From contig NZ_CALJHY010000016.1 in NCBI RefSeq assembly GCF_937770335.1, positions 1-64,000 on the forward strand: DNA of 64,000 bases, read 5' to 3'. This document shows positions 53,285 to 62,417 of the stretch, piece after piece (position 1 is the first letter of the stretch; every line of letters starts with the position of its first letter). The notes below the pieces were generated by a model. It searched no databases. It was not told the DNA's origin and was given only the letters and a program-made list of their open reading frames with translations. A program made the position numbers and the translations under genes. This DNA is from an uncultured Glaciecola sp. GTDB taxonomy: Bacteria > Pseudomonadota > Gammaproteobacteria > Enterobacterales > Alteromonadaceae.

Positions 53285-54091
53285 ATGCATAAACTTTCCA
53301 TATCTGATCTGCACATATTATTAGTCGAACCGTCTGATACCCAGAGCAAGATCATCAAAGCACTGCTGCTCGCAGAAGACGTGCAAACAGTGGATGTTGT
53401 GCAAAACGTCGCGCAGGCCATATCTTCCATAAAAACCCATGGTGCAGATATGGTAGTAAGTACGATGTACTTGTCAGACGGCAGTGGTTTAGATATTTTA
53501 AAGTTCATTAAAGACGATGGAGCTAATGCATCGATGCCATTTATGCTAGTGAGCAGCGAAAATAGCATCAGCAAACTCGACGAATTTAAACAAGCGGGTG
53601 TCGCTGCTATTCTTCCAAAACCGTTTGAGCCGATTCATTTATCCCGTGGACTAAATGCGAGTTTACAACTCATCAATACCGAAGAAATTAATTTAAACTA
53701 TTTTGATGTACACGATGTGCGCGTGCTTGTGGTTGATGACAGCCGCTTAGCCCGAAACCATATTCGCAGAGTATTGGAAGGCATGGGTTTAACAAGGCAC
53801 ATGGAAGCCGAAAATGGCGCACATGCACTGACTATGTTAAAAGATAACGAATTCGATTTAGTTATTACTGACTATAATATGCCTGAAATGGACGGCCGGG
53901 AGCTTTCTGAGTTTATTCGATTCAATCCATCGACAACTCATATCCCCATTATCATGGTTACGTCTGAGTCAGCATCTAGCCCGAAAATGGCGAATATACA
54001 GCAAACAGGTGTAAACGCGTTGTGCGATAAACCGTTCGAATCAGATGAAGTAAAAGCAATGTTAGTACGATTATTGGATTCTGACATATAA
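53285..54091 (+). CDS. Double receiver-domain protein without output domain
   Basis: 268 residues, two CheY-like receivers (1-130 and 140-268). The second has the canonical acid pair (VVDDSRLARN) and phospho-acceptor in LVITDYNMPEMDG. In the first, the corresponding position is occupied by Thr/Ser (MVVSTMYLSDG), so it is probably a pseudo-receiver and may tune the second. No DNA-binding or enzymatic output. It follows yciH by 22 bp, so the two may be co-transcribed. Role unknown; a CheY-like adaptor is possible. Confidence 0.85.
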   Translation: MHKLSISDLHILLVEPSDTQSKIIKALLLAEDVQTVDVVQNVAQAISSIKTHGADMVVSTMYLSDGSGLDILKFIKDDGANASMPFMLVSSENSISKLDEFKQAGVAAILPKPFEPIHLSRGLNASLQLINTEEINLNYFDVHDVRVLVVDDSRLARNHIRRVLEGMGLTRHMEAENGAHALTMLKDNEFDLVITDYNMPEMDGRELSEFIRFNPSTTHIPIIMVTSESASSPKMANIQQTGVNALCDKPFESDEVKAMLVRLLDSDI

Positions 54092-54269
54092 AATAGGATA
54101 CTTAATGCCAGAAATACGGATATTAAGGCAAATTTTCCTTTTATCCATTGACAGTGCGCGGCCACTTACTTACATTTCATAATGGTGCGTTTATTCGCAA
54201 TCCCTACTTGAACCAAATAGCTTTCGTGAGCAAACATTTGGCATTAACCGTTTACTCGAAGGAACTGAA

Positions 54270-55451
54270 GTGCCCAAACAAGAACTCGAAGAAATACGCA
54301 AAAAAATTACGTCACTTGATTCAGATTTACTTTCTTTATTAGCAACTCGTCAGGCGCTAACCAATCAAGTTGCAGAAACAAAAGTCAAAAACCAAATTCC
54401 AGTGCGTGACCAGGCAAGAGAAGAGCAACTGCTCATACGCCTAATCAAACAGGGGCAGAGCGAAGGCTTAGACCCTCATTACGTGACCAAATTATTTCAT
54501 GTCATTATTGAAGATTCAGTATTAAACCAACAAGCAATGTTAGCTCGTTGGGCCAATCCCGGTAATGAAAAACAACTTAATCGGGTAGCATTTTTAGGTG
54601 ATAAGGGCTCTTACAGTTATCTTGCTACAAAGAAATATTTCTCAAGACGTCCAGGAGATGTGCTAGAAATAGGCTGTCAAAGCTTTACTGAAATCATACA
54701 TAAAGTGGAATCAGGTGAAGCTGACTATGCGGTTCTGCCTATTGAAAATACATCGTCCGGCAGTATTAATGAGGTGTACGATCAATTACAACATACGCGT
54801 TTAAGCATTGTTGGCGAACTTACTCACCCAATTAAACATGCTCTTTTAGTTTCAGAAGGTGTTGAAATAACTAAAATCAAAACACTCTATGCACACCCGC
54901 AAGTGTTTGCTCAATGCAGTCATTTTTTAGCTGAGTTAGGCAATATAGAAGTGAAGCCTTGCGACAGCACTTCAGCCGCAATGGTTATTGTGAATGAATT
55001 ACGTTCAGGTGAAGCTGCCGCAATTGGCAGCGAGGCTGGCGGCAGTTTATATGGTTTGAAAGCAATCAAATCAAACTTAGCTAATCAGAAAGAAAATCAC
55101 AGTAGATTTATTATAGTGGCCAGTGATTCAGTGAAAGTGCCGTTACAAGTTCCAGCAAAAACAACATTAATTATGTCGACCGTTCAACAACCCGGCGCCT
55201 TAGTTGAGGCTTTACTTGTGTTGAAACAAAACAAAATCAATATGACTAAGCTAGAATCTCGACCTATTACCGGTAATCCATGGGAAGAAATGTTTTACTT
55301 AGATGTTGAAGGCAATATTGCTGATGGACCCATGCAAAATGCAATGGAAGCCTTACGTGGAATGACTCGCTACTTCAAAGTATTAGGTTGTTACCCTGTT
55401 GAGGAAGTAAGTCCAACTAAAGTCGCTGCAGTAAACGCACTAATGGAATAG
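54270..55451 (+). CDS. pheA: Bifunctional chorismate mutase/prephenate dehydratase
   Basis: 393 residues. N-terminal AroQ chorismate mutase (LEEIRKKITSLDSDLLSLLATRQALTNQV, about 1-90), prephenate dehydratase (VAFLGDKGSYSYLATKKYF to NHSRFIIVA), and C-terminal ACT domain (TTLIMSTVQQPGALVEALLVL; the phenylalanine-binding ESRPI is intact). Makes phenylpyruvate from chorismate, feedback-inhibited by Phe. The start is GTG with AAGGA before it. No Phe-codon leader or attenuator is visible upstream. Confidence 0.97.
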   Translation: MPKQELEEIRKKITSLDSDLLSLLATRQALTNQVAETKVKNQIPVRDQAREEQLLIRLIKQGQSEGLDPHYVTKLFHVIIEDSVLNQQAMLARWANPGNEKQLNRVAFLGDKGSYSYLATKKYFSRRPGDVLEIGCQSFTEIIHKVESGEADYAVLPIENTSSGSINEVYDQLQHTRLSIVGELTHPIKHALLVSEGVEITKIKTLYAHPQVFAQCSHFLAELGNIEVKPCDSTSAAMVIVNELRSGEAAAIGSEAGGSLYGLKAIKSNLANQKENHSRFIIVASDSVKVPLQVPAKTTLIMSTVQQPGALVEALLVLKQNKINMTKLESRPITGNPWEEMFYLDVEGNIADGPMQNAMEALRGMTRYFKVLGCYPVEEVSPTKVAAVNALME

Positions 55452-55464
55452 CCTTTTGGCTATT
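55447..55464 (+). terminator. Weak hairpin after pheA
   Basis: AATAGCC-TTTT-GGCTATT overlapping the pheA stop codon; few T residues follow. Confidence 0.45.
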
Positions 55465-55601
55465 TCAACTTCACATCCCCCGCCCTAAGTACTAAACCAA
55501 TATAGGCAGAATTATGGTAGATTTGGGCTAGCTACTTTCTTTGCCACATCTGCAAATTAAAGGTAACGTAAACACTATTCATCACGCTACGAGGCTAGCA
55601 A

Positions 55602-55985
55602 ATGTTCATAATTAGTCAACTCGCAAAGGCCGCGCAAGTCAACGTAGAAACCATCCGTTTTTATGAACGCATCGGCTTACTCGAACAACCAATTAAACCA
55701 GCCCGAGGTTATCGTCAATATTCAGAACAAGCATTGACGAGTATCTTATTTATAAAACGAGCAAAACATTTAGGTTTTACTCTGGCCGAGATTACTTCCT
55801 TAGTAAAGTTGAGCGCGGCCAATTGCGATGATGTTCAACATTTAGCTGAAAATAAACTTATACTTATTGAAGATAAAATAAACGATTTAATCAAGTTAAA
55901 AGAGAGTTTAGTCGGTCTTATTTCTGCCTGTAAAAGTAATCCAACCAACAAAAGCTGCCCCATTATTGACTCCCTCCAACCATAA
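55602..55985 (+). CDS. merR: MerR-type regulator, mercury-sensor class
   Basis: 127 residues. Helix-turn-helix start FIISQLAKAAQVNVETIRFYERIGLL, dimerisation helix, and three cysteines laid out like the Hg(II) ligands of MerR: Cys in SAANCDDVQ (residue 78), SACKSNPTN and KSCPIIDSL. Unlike the classical divergent arrangement, it reads the same way as merT, with a MerR-type operator between them. It may sense mercury or another soft metal. Confidence 0.9.
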   Translation: MFIISQLAKAAQVNVETIRFYERIGLLEQPIKPARGYRQYSEQALTSILFIKRAKHLGFTLAEITSLVKLSAANCDDVQHLAENKLILIEDKINDLIKLKESLVGLISACKSNPTNKSCPIIDSLQP

Positions 55986-56008
55986 ATTTCTTTTCATCAC
56001 CGCACCTA

Positions 56009-56039
56009 TTGACTCCGTACTGTAGTACGGAACTTATAC
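56009..56039 (+). promoter_or_regulatory. MerR-type promoter-operator of merTP
   Basis: TTGACT and TTATAC separated by 19 bp, with the dyad CCGTAC-TGTA-GTACGG (56015-56030) between the two hexamers. The over-long spacer is the hallmark of MerR-activated promoters, in which the activator untwists DNA. Confidence 0.85.
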
Positions 56040-56073
56040 TTATGTCATTGGAGTAATAACACGGCGAGACAAT

Positions 56074-56418
56074 ATGCAGAAAAGTAATCAAGTCCCCATT
56101 ATAGGAGGTCTAGTCGCAGCAATTGGAGCTGGATTATGTTGTGCCGGCCCGCTCATCCTTTTGTTGCTAGGTATCAGTGGTTCATGGATCAGTAACTTGA
56201 CCTTGTTAGAACCATTTCGACCTATTTTCATTTTTATGGTGGTTAGTGCATTTGGTTTTGCGGGTTGGAAAATATATCGACCCATTGAAGAGTGCGCAGA
56301 TGATACAGCATGTGCGGTCCCTCAAGTGCGCAGAGGGCGGCAGGCTATGTTCTGGATTTCATTGCTCATCGCGCTTCTTTTCGTGACTAGTAATTATTGG
56401 ATTGTTTGGGTGGTTTGA
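56074..56418 (+). CDS. merT: MerT-like mercuric ion transporter
   Basis: 114 residues with three membrane helices. The vicinal cysteine pair in the first helix (AGLCCAGPLI) and the cytoplasmic-loop pair (EECADDTACAVPQ) are as in MerT, which passes Hg(II) inward from MerP. There is no merA, so the metal would not be reduced here. First gene after the operator. Confidence 0.9.
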   Translation: MQKSNQVPIIGGLVAAIGAGLCCAGPLILLLLGISGSWISNLTLLEPFRPIFIFMVVSAFGFAGWKIYRPIEECADDTACAVPQVRRGRQAMFWISLLIALLFVTSNYWIVWVV

Positions 56419-56452
56419 ATATCACTATTTATATAAATTAATGGAGAAAAAA

Positions 56453-56728
56453 ATGAAAAAATTAAACATGCTCACGTTACTACTTATTTGCAGCGGTAGC
56501 ACATTTGCCAAAGATGTAACCGTTACGCTTGAGGTTCCCTCAATGAATTGTGCCATTTGTCCGATAACAGTTACCAAAGCTTTAGAGGTGGTCAACGGCG
56601 TTCAAAATGTTGAAGTTACTTTTAAAGACAGATTAGCTGTAGTGACATTTGATGATGAAAAAATTAATGTAGGATCGTTAACAAAGGCGACTAAGGATGC
56701 CGGTTATCCCTCATTGATAAAGCAATAA
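56453..56728 (+). CDS. merP: MerP-like periplasmic metal-binding protein
   Basis: 92 residues from the ATG at 56453, which has the ribosome site ATGGAG 7 bases before it; the open frame to 56402 overlaps merT and is less likely. Signal peptide (cleavage after STFA), then a heavy-metal-associated fold with the ligand motif MNCAIC near residue 34 (MerP: GMTCxxC). Hands metal to MerT. Confidence 0.9.
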   Translation: MKKLNMLTLLLICSGSTFAKDVTVTLEVPSMNCAICPITVTKALEVVNGVQNVEVTFKDRLAVVTFDDEKINVGSLTKATKDAGYPSLIKQ

Positions 56729-56781
56729 GAACATAATCACAGAGCAATCAATCGAACGATTAATAATAAGGACTTACTTGG

Positions 56782-56997
56782 ATGTCAAAAATAGATCTTA
56801 CTTCCACAATAACGTGTCCACATTGTCAGCATAGTCAGGCAGAGATAATGCCTACTGACGCCTGCCAATTCTTTTACCAATGCACAAGCTGCAAGAGTTT
56901 GATTAAACCCCTTAGTGGTGATTGCTGCGTTTACTGCTCATATGGCACAGTGAAATGCCCGCCGATTCAAGAAGGGAATGCATGTTGCGGCGTTTAA
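56782..56997 (+). CDS. GDCCVxC domain protein
   Basis: 71 residues with many cysteines: TCPHCQHSQ, QCTSCKSL, GDCCVYCSYG and ACCGV. This is the GDCCVxC family, commonly found near mercury and arsenic resistance genes; selenocysteine variants exist. It follows merP by 53 bp in the same direction. Cytoplasmic thiol-rich metal or redox carrier by inference. Confidence 0.8.
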   Translation: MSKIDLTSTITCPHCQHSQAEIMPTDACQFFYQCTSCKSLIKPLSGDCCVYCSYGTVKCPPIQEGNACCGV

Positions 56998-57250
56998 CTG
57001 TTGTTGGTTCATAACCACGGGGTATTATCAGGCAGCTCCGTTTATCTGACGGGTGTCTTTATTAACAAAAATCCTAATGAAATCGCTCAATCAAAAATAC
57101 GAGTTGGACCAAAGCCAGCTCACCTCAACTTGAAATATATTGAGTCCTATCACGGTCAACTGAAATGACTCTTACAAGAAGTAAGCTACAAAAGATCAAC
57201 CTTGTGACGAGTAAAGACAAATAATCAGTCAATATTATGAGGAATTTATA

Positions 57251-57709
57251 ATGAATACCAAAATACAAGCTAATCTATCCGGTGCTGCTCTCGCTCTTGC
57301 TATGGCAAGTTTATCTGGACTCACAATGGCACATGAAACAAGCACTGCACCGATGGCTGCAGGCCAAACTGATTTGGTACATTGTTACGGCGTTAATGTC
57401 TGCAAAGGTCACAATGACTGCAAAACAGCAGACAACGCTTGTGGTGGTCAAGCAAGTTGTAAAGGTACTGGTTTTGTTGGTATGCCATCAAAAGCCTGTG
57501 CTGACGTTGGTGGCACTCAAGAAGATGAATGGGAAGGCCAAGTCACCAAAGTAGATTTAGTTCAATGTTACGGCGTTAATATATGTAAAGGCCATAACGA
57601 CTGCAGTGGTGCAGATAATGCTTGTGGCGGAATGGGTAGCTGTAAGGGCACTGGTTTTGTTAATACGACTGCTAAATCATGTGGTGACATTGGTGGTAAA
57701 GTAAGTTAA
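57251..57709 (+). CDS. bufA2: BufA2-type bufferin precursor with duplicated core
   Basis: 152 residues. Signal peptide (cleavage after TMA, about residue 27), then two copies of a cysteine module, residues 45-83 and 106-144. All six Cys are displaced by exactly 61 residues (45/106, 51/112, 57/118, 64/125, 70/131, 83/144): CYGVNxCKGHNDC, [14 protein letters not shown]. Bufferins are RiPPs in which an MNIO enzyme (BufB) modifies cysteines so that the peptide binds metals in the periplasm. Known BufA2 precursors are about 100 residues with one module. Made with BufB and BufC of the next genes. Confidence 0.85.
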   Translation: MNTKIQANLSGAALALAMASLSGLTMAHETSTAPMAAGQTDLVHCYGVNVCKGHNDCKTADNACGGQASCKGTGFVGMPSKACADVGGTQEDEWEGQVTKVDLVQCYGVNICKGHNDCSGADNACGGMGSCKGTGFVNTTAKSCGDIGGKVS

Positions 57710-57724
57710 TTAGGCTTACGTTCT

Positions 57725-57760
57725 GATGGCTCTGTATGTAATTATCTATATCGAGCCATC
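57725..57760. repeat. Hairpin between bufA2 and bufB
   Basis: GATGGCTC (57725-57732) and GAGCCATC (57753-57760), perfect 8-bp stem, 20-base loop. It may set the ratio of precursor to enzyme messages. Confidence 0.5.
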
Positions 57761-57797
57761 AAGTTATTTACAAAGGCCAATAAAAATAGGATATCCC

Positions 57798-58742
57798 TTG
57801 TCAGATAAGCATATTAAAGAAGACTTTCTCGGATTCGGCTTAGGTTTACGTACTGACCACTTTGAGCATATTTTACAGCACCAACCCGACATAGATTGGT
57901 TCGAAATTCTATCTGAAAATTACTTAGTCGCCGGCGGTAAACCTCGTTATTATCTTGAAGCAATTGCTGAACAGTATCCATTAGTGATGCATGGCGTATC
58001 GATGTCGATAGGTAGCACTGATCCATTAGATATGGACTACCTCAAGGCTTTAAAAAAGCTCAGCAACGACATTCAGCCTAAATGGATATCTGACCATATT
58101 TGCTGGACATCAATCCATGGCATCAACAGCCATGATTTACTACCCTTGCCGTATACAGAAGAAACCGTTAAGCATGTAGCCGAGCGTGTTCGAATTGTGC
58201 AAGATATTTTAGGCCGACGAATTTTATTAGAAAATGTATCTAGCTATTTGTCTTACCAAGACTCGACCATGGATGAATGGGATTTTCTAAGCCAAGTGGC
58301 TGAAGCTGCAGATTGCTTGATTTTACTCGATATCAATAATATTTATGTCAGCGCCCGCAATCATCATTTTGATCCACTCGATTATCTGAAGAAAATCGAC
58401 CCACGTAGAGTACAACAGTTCCATTTAGCGGGTCACAGTGATTTTGGTGATTACGTTATTGATACTCATGATCACGATGTCTCTCCTCCAGTTTGGGCTC
58501 TATACAAAGCCGCGCTTGAACGATTTGGTGCTGTCAGCACAATGATTGAACGTGACGCGAACATTCCAGAATTTCCAGCGTTATATAATGAATTACTGGA
58601 AGCAAAAAACATAGCAAAGTTAACTTTACCCGATCATCCAGCGTTAGCTAGATCAAACTTTGGGGCTCGGAAACTGAACAAGGCTAGTCAACAAACTTCA
58701 GTAGTTACCCAGCATGCAATGCAGCAAAAGCTTAGGGGATAG
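57798..58742 (+). CDS. bufB: BufB, MNIO-family (DUF692) maturase
   Basis: Multinuclear non-haem iron oxidase that modifies cysteines of the bufferin precursor. DUF692 signatures: GFGLGLRTDHFEHIL, WFEILSENYLVAGG, MHGVSMSIGSTDPLD, ISDHICWTSIHGINSHDLLPLPY, LLENVSSY, LLDINNIYVSARN, GHSDFGDYVIDTHDHDV and MIERDANIPEF. The frame is open from ATG 57726, but that ATG falls in the intercistronic hairpin and yields an unusual MALYVIIYIE lead. TTG at 57798 (SDKHIKEDF), with AGGAT upstream, is the better start. Confidence 0.88.
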   Translation: MSDKHIKEDFLGFGLGLRTDHFEHILQHQPDIDWFEILSENYLVAGGKPRYYLEAIAEQYPLVMHGVSMSIGSTDPLDMDYLKALKKLSNDIQPKWISDHICWTSIHGINSHDLLPLPYTEETVKHVAERVRIVQDILGRRILLENVSSYLSYQDSTMDEWDFLSQVAEAADCLILLDINNIYVSARNHHFDPLDYLKKIDPRRVQQFHLAGHSDFGDYVIDTHDHDVSPPVWALYKAALERFGAVSTMIERDANIPEFPALYNELLEAKNIAKLTLPDHPALARSNFGARKLNKASQQTSVVTQHAMQQKLRG

Positions 58743-58744
58743 AC

Positions 58745-59590
58745 ATGAGCCGTTTAGTTGAAATTCAACAACAATTTATGCAATATTTACTTTCTGATGA
58801 AGGAAATGATGATCACGAACAAATTAAGTCTGTCATGCAAGCCAATGTGTCTAATCAAGCAGGGATAAGTTCCGACATTCGACTTGCCATCTATGCCAAT
58901 GCCTATCGGATTCGTCTAAAAGAAACGATCGAAACCGATCATGAAATGCTCGGGTTATATTTAGGCGACGATTTGTTTGACAAAATGGCCTCAGATTACA
59001 CGCGCACTTATCCTTCTAGTGAAAAGTCATTACGACAATTTTGCGACGCACTGCCTGAGTTTTTGCAACAAGACGAGTTTTTTAAACAGCATCCAATCAT
59101 TGCTGATTTAGCCCTGTTTGAACGCCGGTTGCTTAATGTATTTGACGCTGCCGATAGTCATCGAGCTAGCGTTAGTGAGTTACAAGCTCTTGCTCCAGAG
59201 CACTGGCCGAGTTGTTGTTTGCGATTTCATCCTAGTGTGCAAATTTTCACTTGCAACAGTAATGCAGTCGAAGCTTGGCAAGCCTTAAAAATAGACAAAG
59301 CACCACCGGCTCCAAACTATTTGTCACCACGTGCTTGGTTACTATGGCGAGGTGAATCACGTTTGACTGAGTTTACTTCATTGTCTGAAGAGCAATATGC
59401 ATTATTATTTGGCTTTATTCAGGGCCATAATTTTGCGTCTCAATGTGAAGAAATGCTTAATTGGCATGACGAGCAGTCTGCACCGCTAATGGTATTGCAA
59501 ACCCTAAACCTATGGTTTCAGCAAGGCCTAATTCGAGCTGTAGTGAGCAATTCAACAGATTTTACTGCACCAACTTTAGGCTCACTTTAA
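58745..59590 (+). CDS. bufC: BufC, partner protein of the MNIO maturase (DUF2063)
   Basis: 281 residues. N-terminal HvfC/BufC domain of DUF2063 type (EIQQQFMQYLL, SDIRLAIYANAYRIRLKETIETDHEML, YPSSEKSLRQFCDALPEFL, ADLALFERRLLNVFDA) that presents the precursor to the maturase. C-terminal half ends with a region binding the substrate or scaffold. It starts 2 bp after bufB, so co-translated. Last gene of the operon. Confidence 0.88.
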   Translation: MSRLVEIQQQFMQYLLSDEGNDDHEQIKSVMQANVSNQAGISSDIRLAIYANAYRIRLKETIETDHEMLGLYLGDDLFDKMASDYTRTYPSSEKSLRQFCDALPEFLQQDEFFKQHPIIADLALFERRLLNVFDAADSHRASVSELQALAPEHWPSCCLRFHPSVQIFTCNSNAVEAWQALKIDKAPPAPNYLSPRAWLLWRGESRLTEFTSLSEEQYALLFGFIQGHNFASQCEEMLNWHDEQSAPLMVLQTLNLWFQQGLIRAVVSNSTDFTAPTLGSL

Positions 59591-59687
59591 ATAAGCCTGA
59601 ACGCAAGTACAGCCGATAATGGAGAAATTAAGTTTATTACTGCGGGAAGTCTATAATATTTGCGTAACGTAAATAACCGACAGTCAA

Positions 59688-60842
59688 TTACGTTTTCCTC
59701 AATAGTTGACTATCGTCAGCCTTTAGCAACAGTTGTTTACTGTCCATTAAGCATTGCTCAGCATAGTCGCCAAACCACAACTTTGTTTCATTAAATTGGG
59801 AAACAAAAGACGTTTTATCAACGTTCTCAACAAGGTTCAAAGCTTCTCCAAATCGAGCATGAAAACGCTTTAACAGCGCTAAGCTTTCTTCGTTATTAAA
59901 AATAATATCTGCATATAATTCAGGTGATTGAGCAAACAGTCTACCCACCATTGCTAATTCTAAGCGGTAAATCGGCGAACTGAACATCAATAAGGATTTC
60001 AAACTGGGATCTTCTTCTTTCAGATGTTGGCCATACACAAAGGTACTGAAGTGTCGCATAACTTGAATAAACGCCATTGCGCTGTCGTGTTCTGTACTAG
60101 AGGATTCATGCAGGACCGCACCCCAAGTTCGCATTTGCTCCAGTAGCCATTCGTATTTATCAGCCTCGCGGCCGTGACATACAACAACTACCTGCTTAAT
60201 CATACCCGGGCTATCAGGACCAAACATCGGATGCAAACCAATGACGGGTCCCTGATGCACTTTCAGCATAGCTTGCAGGGGGTCATTCTTTACACTGGTG
60301 ATATCGGCCAGAACACAATGCTTTGGCAAAGCAGATAAACGTTGAATAACCGATACGGTTAGCTTTATCGGTACTGCAACAATAACTAAATCGGCTCCGT
60401 CAAAAATAGCTTCCGCGCGTGCCCAATCATCTTTTTCTAAGGTTGCGACCGTGTAGTCGCTTTGCTCAAAGAGTTTAACAAACACCTTACCTAATGCGCC
60501 CGCACCACCAATAATAACTACCTTATTAATACTCGGGTTAATACAACGATAGTTAGTATGTTGACTCCGGTAAGAGTCACGTATTACTCTGCGCAACACG
60601 TCTTCAGCCAAATCAGGCGACAAGCCAATCGATTCCGCTTGTTGGCGCCGTGCCGCAATCATTTCAGATTCTCGACTTGGCACATATATCGGCATACCGG
60701 TTTGGCTTTTAACTTCACCCACCTGACTAGTAAGCTCATTTCTGAGTTTTAATAACTGTATCAGTTGGCTGTCGACATCATCAATGTGATCACGCAGCCC
60801 AGCAAGTGTTTTATCGATTTCTAACATACCCGTTTTATGCAT
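59688..60842 (-). CDS. tyrA: Bifunctional chorismate mutase/prephenate dehydrogenase
   Basis: 384 residues. AroQ chorismate mutase at the N-terminus ([30 protein letters not shown]), then an NAD-binding dehydrogenase ([23 protein letters not shown]) with LHPMFGPD. Makes hydroxyphenylpyruvate from chorismate. The first ATG at 60842 overlaps aroF by 8 bp; ATG 60827 is an equally good start. Operon with aroF. Confidence 0.96.
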   Translation of the reverse strand: MHKTGMLEIDKTLAGLRDHIDDVDSQLIQLLKLRNELTSQVGEVKSQTGMPIYVPSRESEMIAARRQQAESIGLSPDLAEDVLRRVIRDSYRSQHTNYRCINPSINKVVIIGGAGALGKVFVKLFEQSDYTVATLEKDDWARAEAIFDGADLVIVAVPIKLTVSVIQRLSALPKHCVLADITSVKNDPLQAMLKVHQGPVIGLHPMFGPDSPGMIKQVVVVCHGREADKYEWLLEQMRTWGAVLHESSSTEHDSAMAFIQVMRHFSTFVYGQHLKEEDPSLKSLLMFSSPIYRLELAMVGRLFAQSPELYADIIFNNEESLALLKRFHARFGEALNLVENVDKTSFVSQFNETKLWFGDYAEQCLMDSKQLLLKADDSQLLRKT

Positions 60843-61923
60843 TTAAACGCTTTGTTTGGCGCATTGGTAAAACGGTAATGAGCCTATCACGAGTTTGTAA
60901 AATCAAATCATAAGTTTGTTGCCAATTAATACAACCATCCGTAATCGACACACCATAATCTAAATCGCTGAGCGTTTTACCTGTTGAACTTTGGTTTCCA
61001 GCATTTAAATGGCTTTCCAGCATGATGCCAATTATTGACTGATTACCTTCTAAAATTTGATTAACAACATTCTGAGCAACCAAAGGCTGTCTACGATAAT
61101 CTTTTGCGCTGTTTGCATGACTGCAATCAACCACAAGGCTTGAGTTAATGCCAGCATCGCTCAACTCTGACTCACAATCAGCCACACAAACTGAATCGTA
61201 GTTAGGTTGTTTACCACCGCGCAGAATAATATGACCGTCAGGATTACCTTGCGTTTTAATCACACTCACCTGCCCTTGTTTGTTGATACCCATGAATCTG
61301 TGCCCTGATGCCGCAGATTGAAGTGCATTAATAGCGATGCTCAGTGAGCCATCCGTTCCGTTTTTAAATCCAACTGGCATTGATAAGCCACTCGCCATCT
61401 CACGGTGAGTTTGCGACTCAGAGGTTCTTGCACCAATTGCAGCCCAACTAAATAATTCGCCTAAGTATTGCGGACTAATTGGGTCTAATGCCTCAGTTGC
61501 GACAGGCAGACCTAATTCAGCTAACCAAATAAGTAACGCTCTTGCTCTGCGTAAACCGGTTTCAATATCAAACGTATCATTCAAATGAGGGTCGTTAATT
61601 AAACCTTTCCAGCCTGTTGTTGTGCGTGGTTTTTCAAAATAAACCCGCATAACGATATAAAGAGTGTCTTTGGAAGACTCATGCAAGTTTTTTAACTTTA
61701 TCGCATATTCTTTTGCCGCATCAATATCGTGAATTGAACATGGACCACACACGACTAATAAACGATGGTCTTCACCATGGATAATATCTGAAATGACTTT
61801 TCTAGATTCAATAACGCCTTGTAAAGCCTTTTCACTTACGGGAAGTTCGATGCTCAGTTCATCAGGAGTGACTAATACTTCTTCCGAAGAAACGTGAATA
61901 TTATTAAGTGTATCTTTTTGCAT
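60835..61923 (-). CDS. aroF: DAHP synthase, tyrosine-type
   Basis: First enzyme of the shikimate pathway: phosphoenolpyruvate plus erythrose-4-phosphate to DAHP. 362 residues, class I with [52 protein letters not shown] and DCSHANS. Its pairing with tyrA under a TyrR box makes the tyrosine-controlled isozyme AroF the natural name. Start ATG at 61923. Confidence 0.95.
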   Translation of the reverse strand: MQKDTLNNIHVSSEEVLVTPDELSIELPVSEKALQGVIESRKVISDIIHGEDHRLLVVCGPCSIHDIDAAKEYAIKLKNLHESSKDTLYIVMRVYFEKPRTTTGWKGLINDPHLNDTFDIETGLRRARALLIWLAELGLPVATEALDPISPQYLGELFSWAAIGARTSESQTHREMASGLSMPVGFKNGTDGSLSIAINALQSAASGHRFMGINKQGQVSVIKTQGNPDGHIILRGGKQPNYDSVCVADCESELSDAGINSSLVVDCSHANSAKDYRRQPLVAQNVVNQILEGNQSIIGIMLESHLNAGNQSSTGKTLSDLDYGVSITDGCINWQQTYDLILQTRDRLITVLPMRQTKRLNA

Positions 61924-62417
61924 TTTTTTACTCTTTTATAAGAAAACGATGAGATGTTAAACGTGAGACGGAAACAGCAAGAGAAGGCATAAAAATATAG
62001 AGAACTTTACTACCAAACCAAGATGTAAATTTTTATTTACACTAGAAATTACCGAAAAAATAGTGCTATTTGACTTTTTAACAAACTATCAACTCAGCTT
62101 CAAGTTGAATATGCATTAATTTGCAATAATCACAAAAAAACGCTGATTTATGGAATAAACCAACCTTTTTTCACAATCTTAACCTTTTACTGCAATTACA
62201 CCTACTGCTGTTGTGATAATAAGCAAACTCATTTTAAAGGTAAGAAAACACGGCATTAGGATAACCGGGTTCTTCGGTCAAATTTATAAAAGCCGCGGTG
62301 TTTGGATTTCCGACATAAAAGAGTAAGTCGGCATCAAAAGTTCAAATAAGTGACTCTACAACATACGACTCGTGGATAATGTTGCGAGGTGCGTTGAGAC
62401 AGAGCCCCTGATGAGCG
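61924..62417. other. 494-bp upstream region of aroF with TyrR box
   Basis: Contains the TyrR box at 62024-62041; the rest A+T rich with no gene. A short poly-A/T rich stretch lies before the next gene. Confidence 0.5.
62024..62041. promoter_or_regulatory. Perfect TyrR box
   Basis: TGTAAA-TTTTTA-TTTACA matches the TyrR consensus TGTAAAN6TTTACA at every fixed base. About 100 bp upstream of the aroF start, it should mediate tyrosine-dependent repression of aroF-tyrA. Confidence 0.8.

Noticed and set aside
54092-54269. Phenylalanine leader peptide/attenuator before pheA
   Set aside because: Short frames here have no run of Phe codons, and no terminator/antiterminator pair was found.
57726-57797. 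ATG at 57726 as bufB start
   Set aside because: Lies in a hairpin arm, adds 24 residues that do not resemble DUF692 enzymes, and lacks a ribosome site; TTG 57798 fits better.
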